A stretch of 64,000 nt of DNA. It comes from Pseudoalteromonas sp. FUC4. Lineage in GTDB: Bacteria > Pseudomonadota > Gammaproteobacteria > Enterobacterales > Alteromonadaceae. Below, piece after piece: positions 1 through 8,607 of this stretch (positions within the stretch are counted from its first letter, which is position 1; each line of letters opens with the position of its first letter). The DNA is taken from contig NZ_SEUI01000002.1 of the NCBI RefSeq assembly GCF_008370255.1, positions 506,221 through 570,220 on the forward strand, read 5' to 3'. The notes under the pieces were generated by a model. That model made no database searches and was not told the origin of the DNA. It saw only the letters and a list, made by a program, of their open reading frames with translations. The position numbers and the translations under genes are program-made.

Positions 1-2
1 AA

Positions 3-338
3 AATACATTTCGCCCGCCGTATTATCACCGCAATATTATGAGTGAATTTATGGGCTTGATTGAAGGTGTATATGATGCAAAAGAGCATGGTTTTGTACC
101 TGGTGGCGCAAGTTTACACAATTGTATGTCGCCACATGGACCTGAAGCCGACGTATTTGAAAAAGCCTCAAACGCTGAGCTTACACCACAAAAATACGAA
201 AACACATTGGCCTTTATGTTTGAGTCGCGCTATATAATTTCACCGACAAAATATGCATTAGAAGGTAAAGAGCGCCAACCAAATTACACCGATTGCTGGC
301 GTACTATTAAAAAACAATTTACAGGTTCACAGGATTAA
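3..338 (+). CDS. hmgA: homogentisate 1,2-dioxygenase, C-terminal part (cut by window edge)
   Basis: Oxygenates homogentisate to maleylacetoacetate in tyrosine/phenylalanine breakdown (cytoplasmic, Fe(II)-dependent). The frame is open from the first bases, so the ATG at 39 is internal and the gene begins outside the window; 111 of the usual 430-440 residues are present. The family block [14 protein letters not shown] is visible, with iron ligands His and Glu six residues apart, and the third ligand His lies 36 residues after the first in SPHGPE. Only 2 bp separate its stop from maiA, so the two are one operon. Confidence 0.95.
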   Translation, partial: NTFRPPYYHRNIMSEFMGLIEGVYDAKEHGFVPGGASLHNCMSPHGPEADVFEKASNAELTPQKYENTLAFMFESRYIISPTKYALEGKERQPNYTDCWRTIKKQFTGSQD

Positions 339-340
339 TT

Positions 341-970
341 ATGAAATTATACAGCTACTTTCGCTCATCAGCGGCTTATAGAGTGCGTATAGCGCTTAAC
401 TTAAAAGCAATCGATCATGAACTTGCTATTGTTAACCTTTTAAAATCGGAGCAGCTTGGGGAAGAATACTTAGCGACTAATCCACAAGGCTTACTACCTG
501 CACTTGAAACCAATGATGGTGTTTTAGCACAATCGCTTGCAATACTGGAGTGGCTAGATGAAACTTATCCGCAATCGCCATTAATTACAGGAACCGCGTG
601 GCAAAAGTCGCAAATAAGAAATTTAAGCTTTGCCATTGCCTGCGATATTCATCCTGTTAATAATTTACGCGTGCTGAAATATTTATCAAACGAATTAGGT
701 GTTGATGACGAGGCTAAAAATAAGTGGTATCGACATTGGATAGAAGTTGGTTTTGAAAAAATAGAACTGATGCTAAACGAAAATGATGACTACTGCTTTG
801 GTGACCAACCAACACTTGCTGACATTTGTTTAGTGCCGCAAGTATTTAATGCAATTCGTTTTAACGTAGATATGAGCGCTTATCCAAAAATTGCAGCCAT
901 TTACGAACATTGTAATAAATTAGCTGCATTTAATGACGCTGCACCGCAAAATCAACCCGATGCAAATTAA
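341..970 (+). CDS. maiA: maleylacetoacetate isomerase
   Basis: Glutathione-dependent zeta-class GST that isomerises maleylacetoacetate to fumarylacetoacetate, the step after HmgA. At 209 residues it has family length. The N-terminal thioredoxin-like domain carries the typical SSAAYRVRIALN stretch (active-site Ser pair at residues 9-10) and NPQGLLPAL, the cis-Pro region that binds glutathione. A helical C-terminal domain follows (LADICLVPQ). It lies 2 bp after hmgA. No fumarylacetoacetase gene follows within the window. Confidence 0.95.
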   Translation: MKLYSYFRSSAAYRVRIALNLKAIDHELAIVNLLKSEQLGEEYLATNPQGLLPALETNDGVLAQSLAILEWLDETYPQSPLITGTAWQKSQIRNLSFAIACDIHPVNNLRVLKYLSNELGVDDEAKNKWYRHWIEVGFEKIELMLNENDDYCFGDQPTLADICLVPQVFNAIRFNVDMSAYPKIAAIYEHCNKLAAFNDAAPQNQPDAN

Positions 971-981
971 GCTAATTTAGA

Positions 982-1215
982 TTAACTTTGTAGCGCGCTA
1001 TGAATAACCGTAACGTGCTCAATTAAATCTAAGCCCAGATCAGTTAAATATCCGCCATCTGGGCTATCTATAATCCCTTTTTCAAATAAACGTTGCGCTG
1101 CGCTAAGTAAGCTTGGCTCTGCGTCTGAATGTAATTTAATACCTTGCATTTTACTGTCGCGAGGGAATTTTGCTAATAGTGTGAATTCTTCGATCATTGT
1201 TTGATTAAATTGCAT
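982..1215 (-). CDS. small conserved protein, TIGR02647 type
   Basis: A 77-residue cytoplasmic protein that matches what I recall of the TIGR02647 family of gammaproteobacteria (function unknown, sometimes called DNA-binding). Typical features are an N-terminal helical part, then DAEPSLLSAAQRLFEKGIIDSPDGGYLTDLG, split here by eye into helix and winged-helix-like parts. A GTG lies three codons upstream, but it overlaps an AAGGTG ribosome-binding site that fits the ATG at 1215, so that ATG was chosen. It is convergent with maiA, with 11 bp between the stops. Confidence 0.75.
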   Translation of the reverse strand: MQFNQTMIEEFTLLAKFPRDSKMQGIKLHSDAEPSLLSAAQRLFEKGIIDSPDGGYLTDLGLDLIEHVTVIHSALQS

Positions 1216-1350
1216 TGTGTGCACCTTTTTATTTGAATCTAAGTTGTTCTGTGAATAACTAAGTTTATACTTAAAATCAGTTTGTGTACTTTACACTAGC
1301 ACGTTTTTTAGCTTAATGTATTATTTTTACCCACTATTTAGAGGCCTCTA

Positions 1351-1653
1351 ATGCGTAACTTTTTAATTCTATGTTTTTGTTTTAGCAGCTTATCGTATTC
1401 AATACTTAGTGAAGCAACAACGCTTAAAACCCATTCAATTATTGATGCAAACCAGTTTGTAAATGAAGAATCAAACTGTTGGTATGACAACAAACGCTAT
1501 AGCGAAGGGGCGTTAATACAAATTCACTCATTTACACTTTTGTGCGGTGCTAAAACACCCCAGCACAGTAACAGCCAACTCATTTGGCTTAAAATAGATA
1601 AACAAGGTAATGCTATTTACCCAACAGCTCCTAAAACAATCACTGTGAATTAG
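1351..1653 (+). CDS. small secreted protein, DUF1496 (YnjH-like)
   Basis: A 100-residue protein with a hydrophobic signal peptide (about residues 1-22) and the DUF1496 pattern: a Cys-Trp-Tyr followed by RYSEGALI and a second Cys, as in E. coli YnjH. The two cysteines could form a disulfide in the periplasm. Function is unknown for the family. The start is supported by a GAGG ribosome-binding site about 8 bases upstream. Confidence 0.7.
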   Translation: MRNFLILCFCFSSLSYSILSEATTLKTHSIIDANQFVNEESNCWYDNKRYSEGALIQIHSFTLLCGAKTPQHSNSQLIWLKIDKQGNAIYPTAPKTITVN

Positions 1654-1701
1654 CGCTAAAAGCTGATTTGAGCTACAATGCACGCAGTTTAAATAAGTAG
1701 T

Positions 1702-2016
1702 ATGGCTATGGATAATCAACCTAAAAACCCTTTACATGGGGTAACGTTAGAACAAATACTTGTTGAGTTAGAACAGCGACTTGGCTGGAGAACACTTGGC
1801 GAGCAAGTAAAAATAAAATGCTTTACTGATCAACCGAGCATTAAATCGAGTTTAAAGTTTTTGCGTAAAACGCCTTGGGCTCGCGATAAAGTGGAAGCAC
1901 TTTATATTCACACTATAAATAACAAACCTATTCGTAGACCAAAAAGTGCACCAAGAGAAAAACCTTCTCAAGCGCCGGATACAACAGGGTTTGTTTGGCC
2001 ATCAATTAAAAAATGA
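1702..2016 (+). CDS. VF530/DUF2132 family DNA-binding-like protein
   Basis: A 104-residue protein with the very conserved DUF2132 core: [12 protein letters not shown], a GW helix, IKCF, then [20 protein letters not shown]. The family's solved member, VF530 of Vibrio fischeri, has a small helical fold and is described as DNA-binding; the exact role is unknown. The C-terminal tail (about residues 75-104) is basic and proline-rich. An alternative start two codons later (1708) is equally possible. A strong terminator follows directly. Confidence 0.8.
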   Translation: MAMDNQPKNPLHGVTLEQILVELEQRLGWRTLGEQVKIKCFTDQPSIKSSLKFLRKTPWARDKVEALYIHTINNKPIRRPKSAPREKPSQAPDTTGFVWPSIKK

Positions 2017-2019
2017 TGT

Positions 2020-2048
2020 AAAAAAGGAGCTAATTTAGCTCCTTTTTT
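2020..2048. terminator. bidirectional terminator
   Basis: Hairpin with arms AAAAAAGGAGCTA and TAGCTCCTTTTTT around a short AAT-type loop. There are T-runs on both strands, so it can end both the DUF2132 gene (plus) and the lipid-kinase fusion (minus), which converge here. Confidence 0.85.
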
Positions 2049-2066
2049 GATTATAACTAACGCGAT

Positions 2067-3686
2067 TTATTGCTCTTTGCAAATCACATTTAATGAAGCC
2101 GGCTCAATAGTAATAACCAGTTTTTGAGCGGTTTTAACTTCACCATCTAGTACGTACTTAAGCTCCCCTTCGCCTGTAATCTCGACTCTTTTAGCATTTG
2201 TATGATGCGAATTTATAGCTAAATGTGTTTGCGTTAAGCTACTAAACATAAGCTCTGCAATACTTAGTACTGTGGTTGAATCTTCATTATTTGGTGTTAA
2301 CCAATTTATATCGAGTAGCCCGTCACTATGATCAGGTTGCCCGCCACCTTGAGCCAATAATGTTGTAAAAGGCGCAGCATTGGCCACGATAAAACTATTT
2401 GTACATATTTCTTTTGGCTCATTATCATCGAGTTTTACACTAAGTAATTGTGATTTTTGCTCGCCAAACGCTTCAAAAAAGCCGTTCAAATAAGCAAGTT
2501 GCCCTGATTTATTTTTGGATTTTCTATCTGCTTTTTCAATCATTGACTGCTCAAAGCCAATACCCGCAAGCAACAATACCAATTCATTATTGCAATAAGC
2601 AGTATCTATTAAACTTGTTTGACCATCTATAATTAAATCACAAGCTTGTTCTACAGGAATAAATTTAGAGCTAATACCCATTAATACATGGGCTAGTGCA
2701 TTCGCTGTACCCATTGGGATGATACCTAATTTACATCGTGTATTTACAAGTATGCTTGCAACTTCTGCTACGGTACCATCGCCACCACACGCTATTATAA
2801 TATCTGGATTTTGCGCAATTGCCTGTTTAGCAAGCTCAATACCATTAACCTCTTTTGAAGTAGTAAGTACTTTCAAATCGTAATAAGCCGATAGCCGCGC
2901 AACAATTAAATGCTCTTTTTCTTGCCATAACCGTGTACCAGATACAGGGTTTGCAATTAACACGGCTTTGTTTTTAATCAGCAGCTCACCTTTTTTATGA
3001 CGCTTAGCTAAATGGCGAAGCTGATGCTTATTTAAGTTTGCGGTTTCGCGGGTTTCTTTTATTTTTGCAAGTACTTCATGTACATCTGCATTTTTGTTTT
3101 GGCTTAATAAATAAGCTGCCATTACAAAAACAGATCGCCCACGGCCTAAAGCACAGTGTACAACTACGCGATGATTCTCTTTAATATGGTGATGAATCCA
3201 ATTAATAGCCTGATTTAACTGAGAATGGGTAGGAATACTATGATCGAGCACCGGAATGTTTAAATAATTAATATTCTCTTGTGTTGAACTCCACTCAAGC
3301 CCGTCAAACTCACACGTTACATCTAAAATTGCCGTAATTCCGTTATCTTTTAATGTGTCTATGTCTGAGGGGAATAATCGGCAAGCTAAAAATAGGTTTT
3401 CGTTTATTTGTTGAATAGGCGGCACTTTATCGCGCTTACGTGACCAGGCATTGTAAATTTGCACACCAAATAAAAATGGCACAAATGCCCATCGTATATA
3501 AAATGGGATCACCCCATTTTCACGTTTTCTAAATATTTTTGCTGTATTAAAAATATATGCGGTACTCACTAATAAAAGTGACAGCGCAGTCCAATAAAAA
3601 ACAATAGCAAAATAAACAGAGTTCACTTCCCAACCAATAAAAATAAGCAGTATTGCTAATAGTAAATAACTAATTGCAGCCCACAT
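2067..3686 (-). CDS. membrane-anchored dual-specificity phosphatase / diacylglycerol-kinase-like fusion
   Basis: A 539-residue three-part protein. Residues 1-60 hold two or three membrane segments. Next comes a cysteine phosphatase domain with the complete P-loop HCALGRGRS, typical of dual-specificity phosphatases. The C-terminal ~300 residues are a DAGK/sphingosine-kinase type lipid kinase, with the nucleotide-binding GGDGTVAEVA and the GTANALA block. The kinase part resembles YegS/BmrU proteins. The substrate is unknown; a membrane phospholipid or its phosphorylated headgroup is plausible. A clear AAAGGAG site supports the start. It is transcribed alone, convergent with the DUF2132 gene. 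Confidence 0.85.
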   Translation of the reverse strand: MWAAISYLLLAILLIFIGWEVNSVYFAIVFYWTALSLLLVSTAYIFNTAKIFRKRENGVIPFYIRWAFVPFLFGVQIYNAWSRKRDKVPPIQQINENLFLACRLFPSDIDTLKDNGITAILDVTCEFDGLEWSSTQENINYLNIPVLDHSIPTHSQLNQAINWIHHHIKENHRVVVHCALGRGRSVFVMAAYLLSQNKNADVHEVLAKIKETRETANLNKHQLRHLAKRHKKGELLIKNKAVLIANPVSGTRLWQEKEHLIVARLSAYYDLKVLTTSKEVNGIELAKQAIAQNPDIIIACGGDGTVAEVASILVNTRCKLGIIPMGTANALAHVLMGISSKFIPVEQACDLIIDGQTSLIDTAYCNNELVLLLAGIGFEQSMIEKADRKSKNKSGQLAYLNGFFEAFGEQKSQLLSVKLDDNEPKEICTNSFIVANAAPFTTLLAQGGGQPDHSDGLLDINWLTPNNEDSTTVLSIAELMFSSLTQTHLAINSHHTNAKRVEITGEGELKYVLDGEVKTAQKLVITIEPASLNVICKEQ

Positions 3687-3970
3687 AGTCTCTCCTTTGT
3701 GAAAATAATGCCGATTTATAATCTTAATTTAAACGGCTTTATGTAATCTTTTGCAAATATCAAGCCATATAAATGCCATTTAAAATTCAAATAATAAAAG
3801 TAAACCATTGATATATAGCGTTAATAATAAAATAAATTTAAGTGCGATCTACTCTTAGTGCATTTTTTACAAACATGTGAATAAATTATACTTACACGTC
3901 TAAATTTCAAACACTGATCGGTTATTGCTTGTACTAACGTATAAAGCAGCTAATCTAAAAAGCAATTAAA
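3687..3970. other. gene-free leader region before the sigma operon
   Basis: About 280 AT-rich bases between the divergent lipid-kinase fusion and the sigma operon. No convincing ORF or RNA gene is seen. Its right end runs into the ECF promoter described next. Confidence 0.6.
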
Positions 3971-3975
3971 TTTTT

Positions 3976-4005
3976 TGCATCCAAATTACACTCTCAACCG
4001 TTTAC
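3976..4005 (+). promoter_or_regulatory. ECF-type promoter of the sigma/anti-sigma operon
   Basis: The -35-like box TGCATCCA, 14 bases, then the -10-like box CCGTTTAC. The same two boxes with exactly the same 14-base gap recur at 5338-5365 before the DUF4331 gene. These are the only two copies I noticed, and one precedes the sigma gene itself, which is the arrangement expected of an autoregulated ECF sigma factor. Confidence 0.75.
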
Positions 4006-4034
4006 TCAATGATAATAAGAAAAACAGGACCCCT

Positions 4035-4565
4035 ATGGATAACGATGATTTACTCCCTCTTTTGTGCGCAACAGCACAAGGAGATAAAAATGCTTTCTCA
4101 AGTTTATATCAACAAACTAGCGGCAAACTTTTTGCTATTAGTTTAAATATGCTCACTAACAGAGCTTATGCGGAAGAGGCACTACAAGACGCTTTTATAA
4201 AAATTTGGCATAACGCATCTGAATATAACGCCTCTAAAGGCACCGTTATTAGTTGGATGATAAGCATAGTCAGATACAGAAGTCTTGACTCACTGCGCTA
4301 TCACAAAGTACGAAAAGAGCAGTCATTAGGCGATGACGAATATGAAAATGAGAATGTAAGTATCGACGTTAATTACGATGAAGAAACAAAACTGGTCAAT
4401 TGTATCGAACAGCTTGAGCCGCAACAAAAACAAGCTATTCACCTAGCTTATTACAAGGGGCTGAGTCATAGCGAGTTGGTGGATCATATAGAAACGCCAT
4501 TAGGAACAGTTAAAAGCTGGATCAGGCGTGGGCTTATGCAGCTACAAAGGTGTTTTACATTATGA
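4035..4565 (+). CDS. ECF RNA polymerase sigma factor
   Basis: A 176-residue group IV sigma factor. Region 2 covers about residues 15-90 (EEALQDAFIKIWHNASEY, SWMISIVRYRSLDSLR) and region 4 about 115-175 (LEPQQKQAIHLAYYKGLSHSEL, then the HTH GTVKSWIRRGL). The frame can be opened further back to a TTG at 3975, but that codon lies inside the -35 box of its own promoter, so the ATG at 4035, after a GGAC site, is preferred. Its stop overlaps the anti-sigma start (ATGA). It probably drives itself and the DUF4331 operon. Confidence 0.92.
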   Translation: MDNDDLLPLLCATAQGDKNAFSSLYQQTSGKLFAISLNMLTNRAYAEEALQDAFIKIWHNASEYNASKGTVISWMISIVRYRSLDSLRYHKVRKEQSLGDDEYENENVSIDVNYDEETKLVNCIEQLEPQQKQAIHLAYYKGLSHSELVDHIETPLGTVKSWIRRGLMQLQRCFTL

Positions 4566-5245
4566 ATTATAATAAACCCGAACTATTAGACGCGCTTGCT
4601 GGGCAGTACGTGCTTGGCACACTTAAAGGGCTTGCCCGTAAGCGTTTTCAGCGTCTGTTGCTCAGTTCAAATCAAGCACGTGAAGCAACAAATATGTGGG
4701 AGCAAAACTTAAACAACTTAGCGAGTGCTATTACACCACAAACACCACGTGACGATGTATGGATAAATATATTACAGCGTATTGAAAACAGACCACAAAC
4801 AAGTAAAACAGTCATACATACCAAGCCCTCAATTTGGCGTACATGGTCTTTTGTTGCAACTGCCGCGTGTATTGTTTTAGCCTTTTTAGTTATTCAACCG
4901 AGTACCAATGTTATGCAAACTCAGCAAATTGCTTTGGTTCAAAATCAAGACAAGCAATCATTGTGGTTTATTGATGTAAGCGAGCAAGGGCTCTCAATTA
5001 AAGCCAGTAGCCAATTAGTTGCTCAAACTAATAAAGATTATGAGCTGTGGATGATTTTAAAAGGTCAAGATGCACCTATTTCACTGGGTTTACTGCCCAA
5101 GCAAGGCAGTAAAATATTATTTAAAGATAACCGCTTTAACTCAAGTGATATCGCATTGCTAGCAGTGAGTTTAGAGCCTATTGGTGGCTCACCAAATGGC
5201 TCTCCTACAGAGGTGCTTTACACCACAGAGCTAGTACTTTTATAA
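4562..5245 (+). CDS. RskA-like membrane anti-sigma factor
   Basis: A 227-residue single-pass protein. A cytoplasmic N-terminal part (1-90, ALAGQYVLGTL..ARKRFQRL) resembles anti-sigma domains that bind an ECF factor. One membrane segment spans about 95-112. A periplasmic C-terminal domain (115-227) has the anti-sigma-K (RskA C-terminal) pattern LWFIDVSEQG..YELWMIL..PISLG. No zinc-binding HxxxCxxC is visible. The ATG at 4562 shares the ATGA with the sigma stop, so it was chosen over a GTG at 4550. Expected to hold the sigma factor inactive until an envelope signal arrives. Confidence 0.85.
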   Translation: MNYNKPELLDALAGQYVLGTLKGLARKRFQRLLLSSNQAREATNMWEQNLNNLASAITPQTPRDDVWINILQRIENRPQTSKTVIHTKPSIWRTWSFVATAACIVLAFLVIQPSTNVMQTQQIALVQNQDKQSLWFIDVSEQGLSIKASSQLVAQTNKDYELWMILKGQDAPISLGLLPKQGSKILFKDNRFNSSDIALLAVSLEPIGGSPNGSPTEVLYTTELVLL

Positions 5246-5264
5246 ACTCACTATTATGATTAAA

Positions 5265-5291
5265 GTTGGCTGCTTACATAAAGCAGCCAAC
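5265..5291 (+). terminator. hairpin terminator of the sigma/anti-sigma operon
   Basis: Perfect 11-bp arms GTTGGCTGCTT / AAGCAGCCAAC around ACATA, 20 bases after the anti-sigma stop. The downstream T-tract is interrupted, so it may be leaky. It separates the regulators from the DUF4331 transcription unit. Confidence 0.7.
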
Positions 5292-5337
5292 CTTCCCTTT
5301 AACTTTTTAACAAAAAATAAAAATAATTTAACTTTTT

Positions 5338-5365
5338 TGCATCCAATTTAAATCCTGCCCCGTTA
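5338..5365 (+). promoter_or_regulatory. ECF-type promoter of the DUF4331 operon
   Basis: TGCATCCA, 14 bases, CCGTTA: the same boxes and gap as before the sigma gene, 38 bases upstream of the DUF4331 start codon. This marks the DUF4331-lipoprotein-TPR-HupE genes as likely targets of the neighbouring sigma factor. Confidence 0.75.
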
Positions 5366-5402
5366 TTAGCTATGACTTCAATCAAAACTAAAGGACAAAG
5401 TC

Positions 5403-6995
5403 ATGAAAGCTTTAACTCCATCAATACTCACAGTAGTAATATGTAGTACGTTTGTAAGTGCACCAAGTGAAGCATCTAGCCACAGAGAAGCGCCAAATAT
5501 AAGCCGTTTCCCGACTTTAGATTCAACCGATTTTTATGTATTTAATAGTTACGAGCAAGGTCGTGATGATTTTGTAACATTAATTGCTAACTATATCCCG
5601 CTGCAAGATGCCTACGGCGGTCCTAATTACTTTGCAATGGACCCAGATGCTACCTACAGCATTCATATCGATAACGATGGCGATGCTGTTGAAGATATTA
5701 CATTTGCGTTTAACTTTAAAAGCATGCTTCCTAACGATAATAAAGGTGTGCAATTAACTGTTGGACCTGAAGGTAATCAACGCACCGTGTCTGTACCGCT
5801 TAAAAATGTAGGCGGTGTATCTGCCGGTAATGACAGCGCTGTAAATTTTAGCGAATCATACACAGTAAGCATGATAAGCGGCGCGCAGCGTACTGGCGAA
5901 ACGACGGTATTAAACAACACTACATCAAACTCAAGCACATTTTCTAAACCGCTTGATTATGTGGGCAATAAAACATTTGGTTCAATGAGCGATTATCAAA
6001 CTTATGCTGACCAATTTGTGTATCAGGTTTCTATTCCTAACTGTGAAAGCATGGCACAAGTTTTTGTAGGACAACGTAAAGACCCATTTGTAGTTAACCT
6101 AGGCAAAACATTTGATTTAGTTAACTATGTACCTGTAGAGGGCGATAGTGCCCCTGGTGCTGGTGACGGCGGTGGTTTTCCTGGTGGCATAACACAATCA
6201 GCTGATAACGACGACCTTGCAGATAAAAACGTAACATCAATCGCTATCGAAATACCTAAAAGCTGTATTGTTGGTGAAGGTAACGGTGTAATTGGCTCGT
6301 GGACAACAGCAAGCCTACCTCAAGCTCGCGTATTAAACCCTAATGCTAAATTTGCTAATAACGCCGTTAATGGTGGTGCTTTAACACAAGTTTCACGCTT
6401 AGGTAGCCCGCTTGTAAACGAACTTGTAATTGGTATTAAAGACAAAGATACATTCTCAACAGCACATCCTAAAGATGATGCACAATTTTTAGATTATGTA
6501 TCTCACCCAGCACTACCAGAATTATTAAATATTTTGTTTAAAGATGCTGTTAACACAACCCTTGGCGCAAACTTAGAAACACTGGCACCCACTAACTTTC
6601 CGCGTACTGATTTAATCACTGCATTTTTAACGGGTTTTGCAGGCGTTAATCAACAAGCAACGGTAACACCTTCAGAAATGCTGCGTTTAAATACAGGCAT
6701 TGCAGCAACAGCGCAGGCTGATCAATCTGCATTTGGTGTAGCGGGTAATGATTTAGCCGGCTTCCCAAATGGTCGTCGCCCAGGTGATGATGTGGTAGAT
6801 ATTGCACTTCGTGTTGTGATGGGTCGTTTATGTCATCCTATTCCAGTAAATGGTGAAGACACTGACTTAGGTCTTTGTGCACCAGAGGATGCTAATACAG
6901 GCACAGTGCCATTTACAGACGGCGCGCCTATTGATGCAACAATGATGGACTCAACATTTCCATACCTTGCAACACCTATTGCAGGATCTAAATAA
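5403..6995 (+). CDS. secreted DUF4331 protein
   Basis: A 530-residue exported protein. A signal peptide (about 1-24, ending SEA) is followed by the family signature SSHREAPNISRFP. The body has the DUF4331 motifs DSTDFYVFNSY and IHIDNDGDAVEDITFAF, a glycine-rich linker near residues 248-265, and a C-terminal GRRPGDDVVDIALRVVMG block. The biochemical role is unknown. It is the first gene after the second ECF promoter and by far the largest exported product of the cluster, so it is probably the main output of the sigma factor. The start is supported by an AAAGGAC site. Confidence 0.88.
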   Translation: MKALTPSILTVVICSTFVSAPSEASSHREAPNISRFPTLDSTDFYVFNSYEQGRDDFVTLIANYIPLQDAYGGPNYFAMDPDATYSIHIDNDGDAVEDITFAFNFKSMLPNDNKGVQLTVGPEGNQRTVSVPLKNVGGVSAGNDSAVNFSESYTVSMISGAQRTGETTVLNNTTSNSSTFSKPLDYVGNKTFGSMSDYQTYADQFVYQVSIPNCESMAQVFVGQRKDPFVVNLGKTFDLVNYVPVEGDSAPGAGDGGGFPGGITQSADNDDLADKNVTSIAIEIPKSCIVGEGNGVIGSWTTASLPQARVLNPNAKFANNAVNGGALTQVSRLGSPLVNELVIGIKDKDTFSTAHPKDDAQFLDYVSHPALPELLNILFKDAVNTTLGANLETLAPTNFPRTDLITAFLTGFAGVNQQATVTPSEMLRLNTGIAATAQADQSAFGVAGNDLAGFPNGRRPGDDVVDIALRVVMGRLCHPIPVNGEDTDLGLCAPEDANTGTVPFTDGAPIDATMMDSTFPYLATPIAGSK

Positions 6996-7006
6996 GGGGT
7001 TAACTA

Positions 7007-7516
7007 ATGCGTAATTTAAAAACTACCCATATTTGTGTTCTCCTCAGTGCATTAACATTGGGTGCATGTAGTAACGATGACGATAAAAAACAGCCTACAC
7101 CGCTTGTAAACACAGCGCCTACAGCAAGTGATGCAATGCTAACTACACAAACTGAAGTAAGCATTACCGATATGCTTAGCGCAACCGACAATGATGGCGA
7201 TTCACTGACTTACTCATTAACAAGTGAACCAACTCTTGGGACTGTTACCGTTAATAGCGATGGTAATTTTACCTATACACCAAATAAAGAAGCGACAGGT
7301 TCAGATAGCTTTATGTTTGGTGTAAGTGATGGCGTTAATTCGCAAGTAACTGCAACAGTAAACATTACAATTGACGCACTACAAGTCGACTTTGCTCAAT
7401 TTGCAACCAATGCATTCAATCAAGCCCCAAATGCAGAGCCGTTAACTGTTAACGGTCGGGTGTTTACAAACACTGAGTCTGATGTTGATGGATTAATTTC
7501 AACAAACGGTAACTAA
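7007..7516 (+). CDS. lipoprotein with one Ig-like/cadherin-like repeat
   Basis: A 169-residue lipoprotein: signal peptide with lipobox LGAC (Cys21), an acidic linker, then one Ig-like repeat of the tandem-95/VCBS type (about 38-122). Its marks are DNDGDSLTYSLTSEPTLGTV, GNFTYTPN and GSDSFMFGVSDG, and the DNDGD segment suggests calcium binding. The C-terminal 45 residues match nothing I know. It begins 11 bases after the DUF4331 stop with a good AGGGG site, so it is co-transcribed. It may display or dock the DUF4331 protein at the envelope (inference). Confidence 0.8.
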   Translation: MRNLKTTHICVLLSALTLGACSNDDDKKQPTPLVNTAPTASDAMLTTQTEVSITDMLSATDNDGDSLTYSLTSEPTLGTVTVNSDGNFTYTPNKEATGSDSFMFGVSDGVNSQVTATVNITIDALQVDFAQFATNAFNQAPNAEPLTVNGRVFTNTESDVDGLISTNGN

Positions 7517-7581
7517 ATTAGCAACTAAACAAGTCATTAAGCTGACAGGCCATGGATGGCTTTTTTCAAAGGATATTTATA

Positions 7582-8607
7582 ATGCATTTATCAATTTTTA
7601 AGTCCGTCGCATTTATTACTTTATGCCTAACACCCTTTGCGTCAAGCGCTGCGCCATTTACCCCAAAAGATAATGCAGTTATTACTAAAAGTAATTCAAC
7701 GCTTAGTGCCTCTCTGTCTGTTGAAGAAATAAATACATTAGTCACTAACAGCCAATATGCAGGCCAAACAGAGCGCTTACAGGGGCTACTTAAAACTCGT
7801 TTAGCTCAATTATACAAACAAACCCCCACATCTCAAATTGGTTACTTGTATGCTCGTGTTTTACAAAAAGAGCACCTTTTTGACGAAGCTATTAACATTG
7901 CTAACAGCGTCTTGATTAAAGAGCCAAAGCACAGTAATAGCCATTTGTTGCTGGCCAATATATTAATGACCCAAGGTAAGTTTGCACAAGCAAAAAAACA
8001 CTGCATCGCCTTAATTGGGCAAGTAAGCACTATTACTGCTAGCACCTGTGTACTTGATGTACAAAGCCAACATGAAAGCGTTTTAGACAGCTACCAAGCA
8101 TTAGTAAAAATTATAAATAATAATCAAACTAGCCTAGCTACAAACCATGTTTTAAGTGAAATGAGCTATCGTTTAAATAACTACAAACAAGCGTTGTCTC
8201 ACTTACAAAGTGTAGATTTAGTTCAAGCCCCAGTGAGCCTTATTGTTTTATGGGCCGATATTCAAATTGCTCTAAACCAACCGCAACAAGTATTAAATAC
8301 ATTAAGCGTACTGCTTCCTGATAAAGGCAATTTAGAGGATGCTATTTTGCTAAGACTTTCAATCGCAGAAAAAAAACTGAATAAACGCGATAAAAAATGG
8401 CAAAATACAATGGCGCAAAGAGTTACACTACGAGAGCTTCGTAAAGATTCATTTCATGCAAGTGACTTAGCTAAATATTACCTTGATGTACAACCCAATC
8501 GCGAAAAAGCACTTTACTGGGCTCATATTAATTGGCAACAGGCTAAAATGAACACCGATGAGCAATTACTTATTCAAGCAAAAGCGATGCAACGAGATAC
8601 ACTATGA
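7582..8607 (+). CDS. periplasmic TPR protein
   Basis: A 341-residue exported protein with a signal peptide (about 1-22, ending SSA) and TPR-like helical pairs from about residue 60 on (IGYLYARVLQKEHLFDEAINIANSVL, HLLLANILMTQGKFAQAK). The start at 7582 follows AAAGGA by 8 bases; a more upstream in-frame ATG (7552) lacks such a site and would spoil the signal peptide. Its last codon overlaps the HupE-like start (ATGA). Probably an assembly or docking protein of the same system. Confidence 0.8.
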   Translation: MHLSIFKSVAFITLCLTPFASSAAPFTPKDNAVITKSNSTLSASLSVEEINTLVTNSQYAGQTERLQGLLKTRLAQLYKQTPTSQIGYLYARVLQKEHLFDEAINIANSVLIKEPKHSNSHLLLANILMTQGKFAQAKKHCIALIGQVSTITASTCVLDVQSQHESVLDSYQALVKIINNNQTSLATNHVLSEMSYRLNNYKQALSHLQSVDLVQAPVSLIVLWADIQIALNQPQQVLNTLSVLLPDKGNLEDAILLRLSIAEKKLNKRDKKWQNTMAQRVTLRELRKDSFHASDLAKYYLDVQPNREKALYWAHINWQQAKMNTDEQLLIQAKAMQRDTL

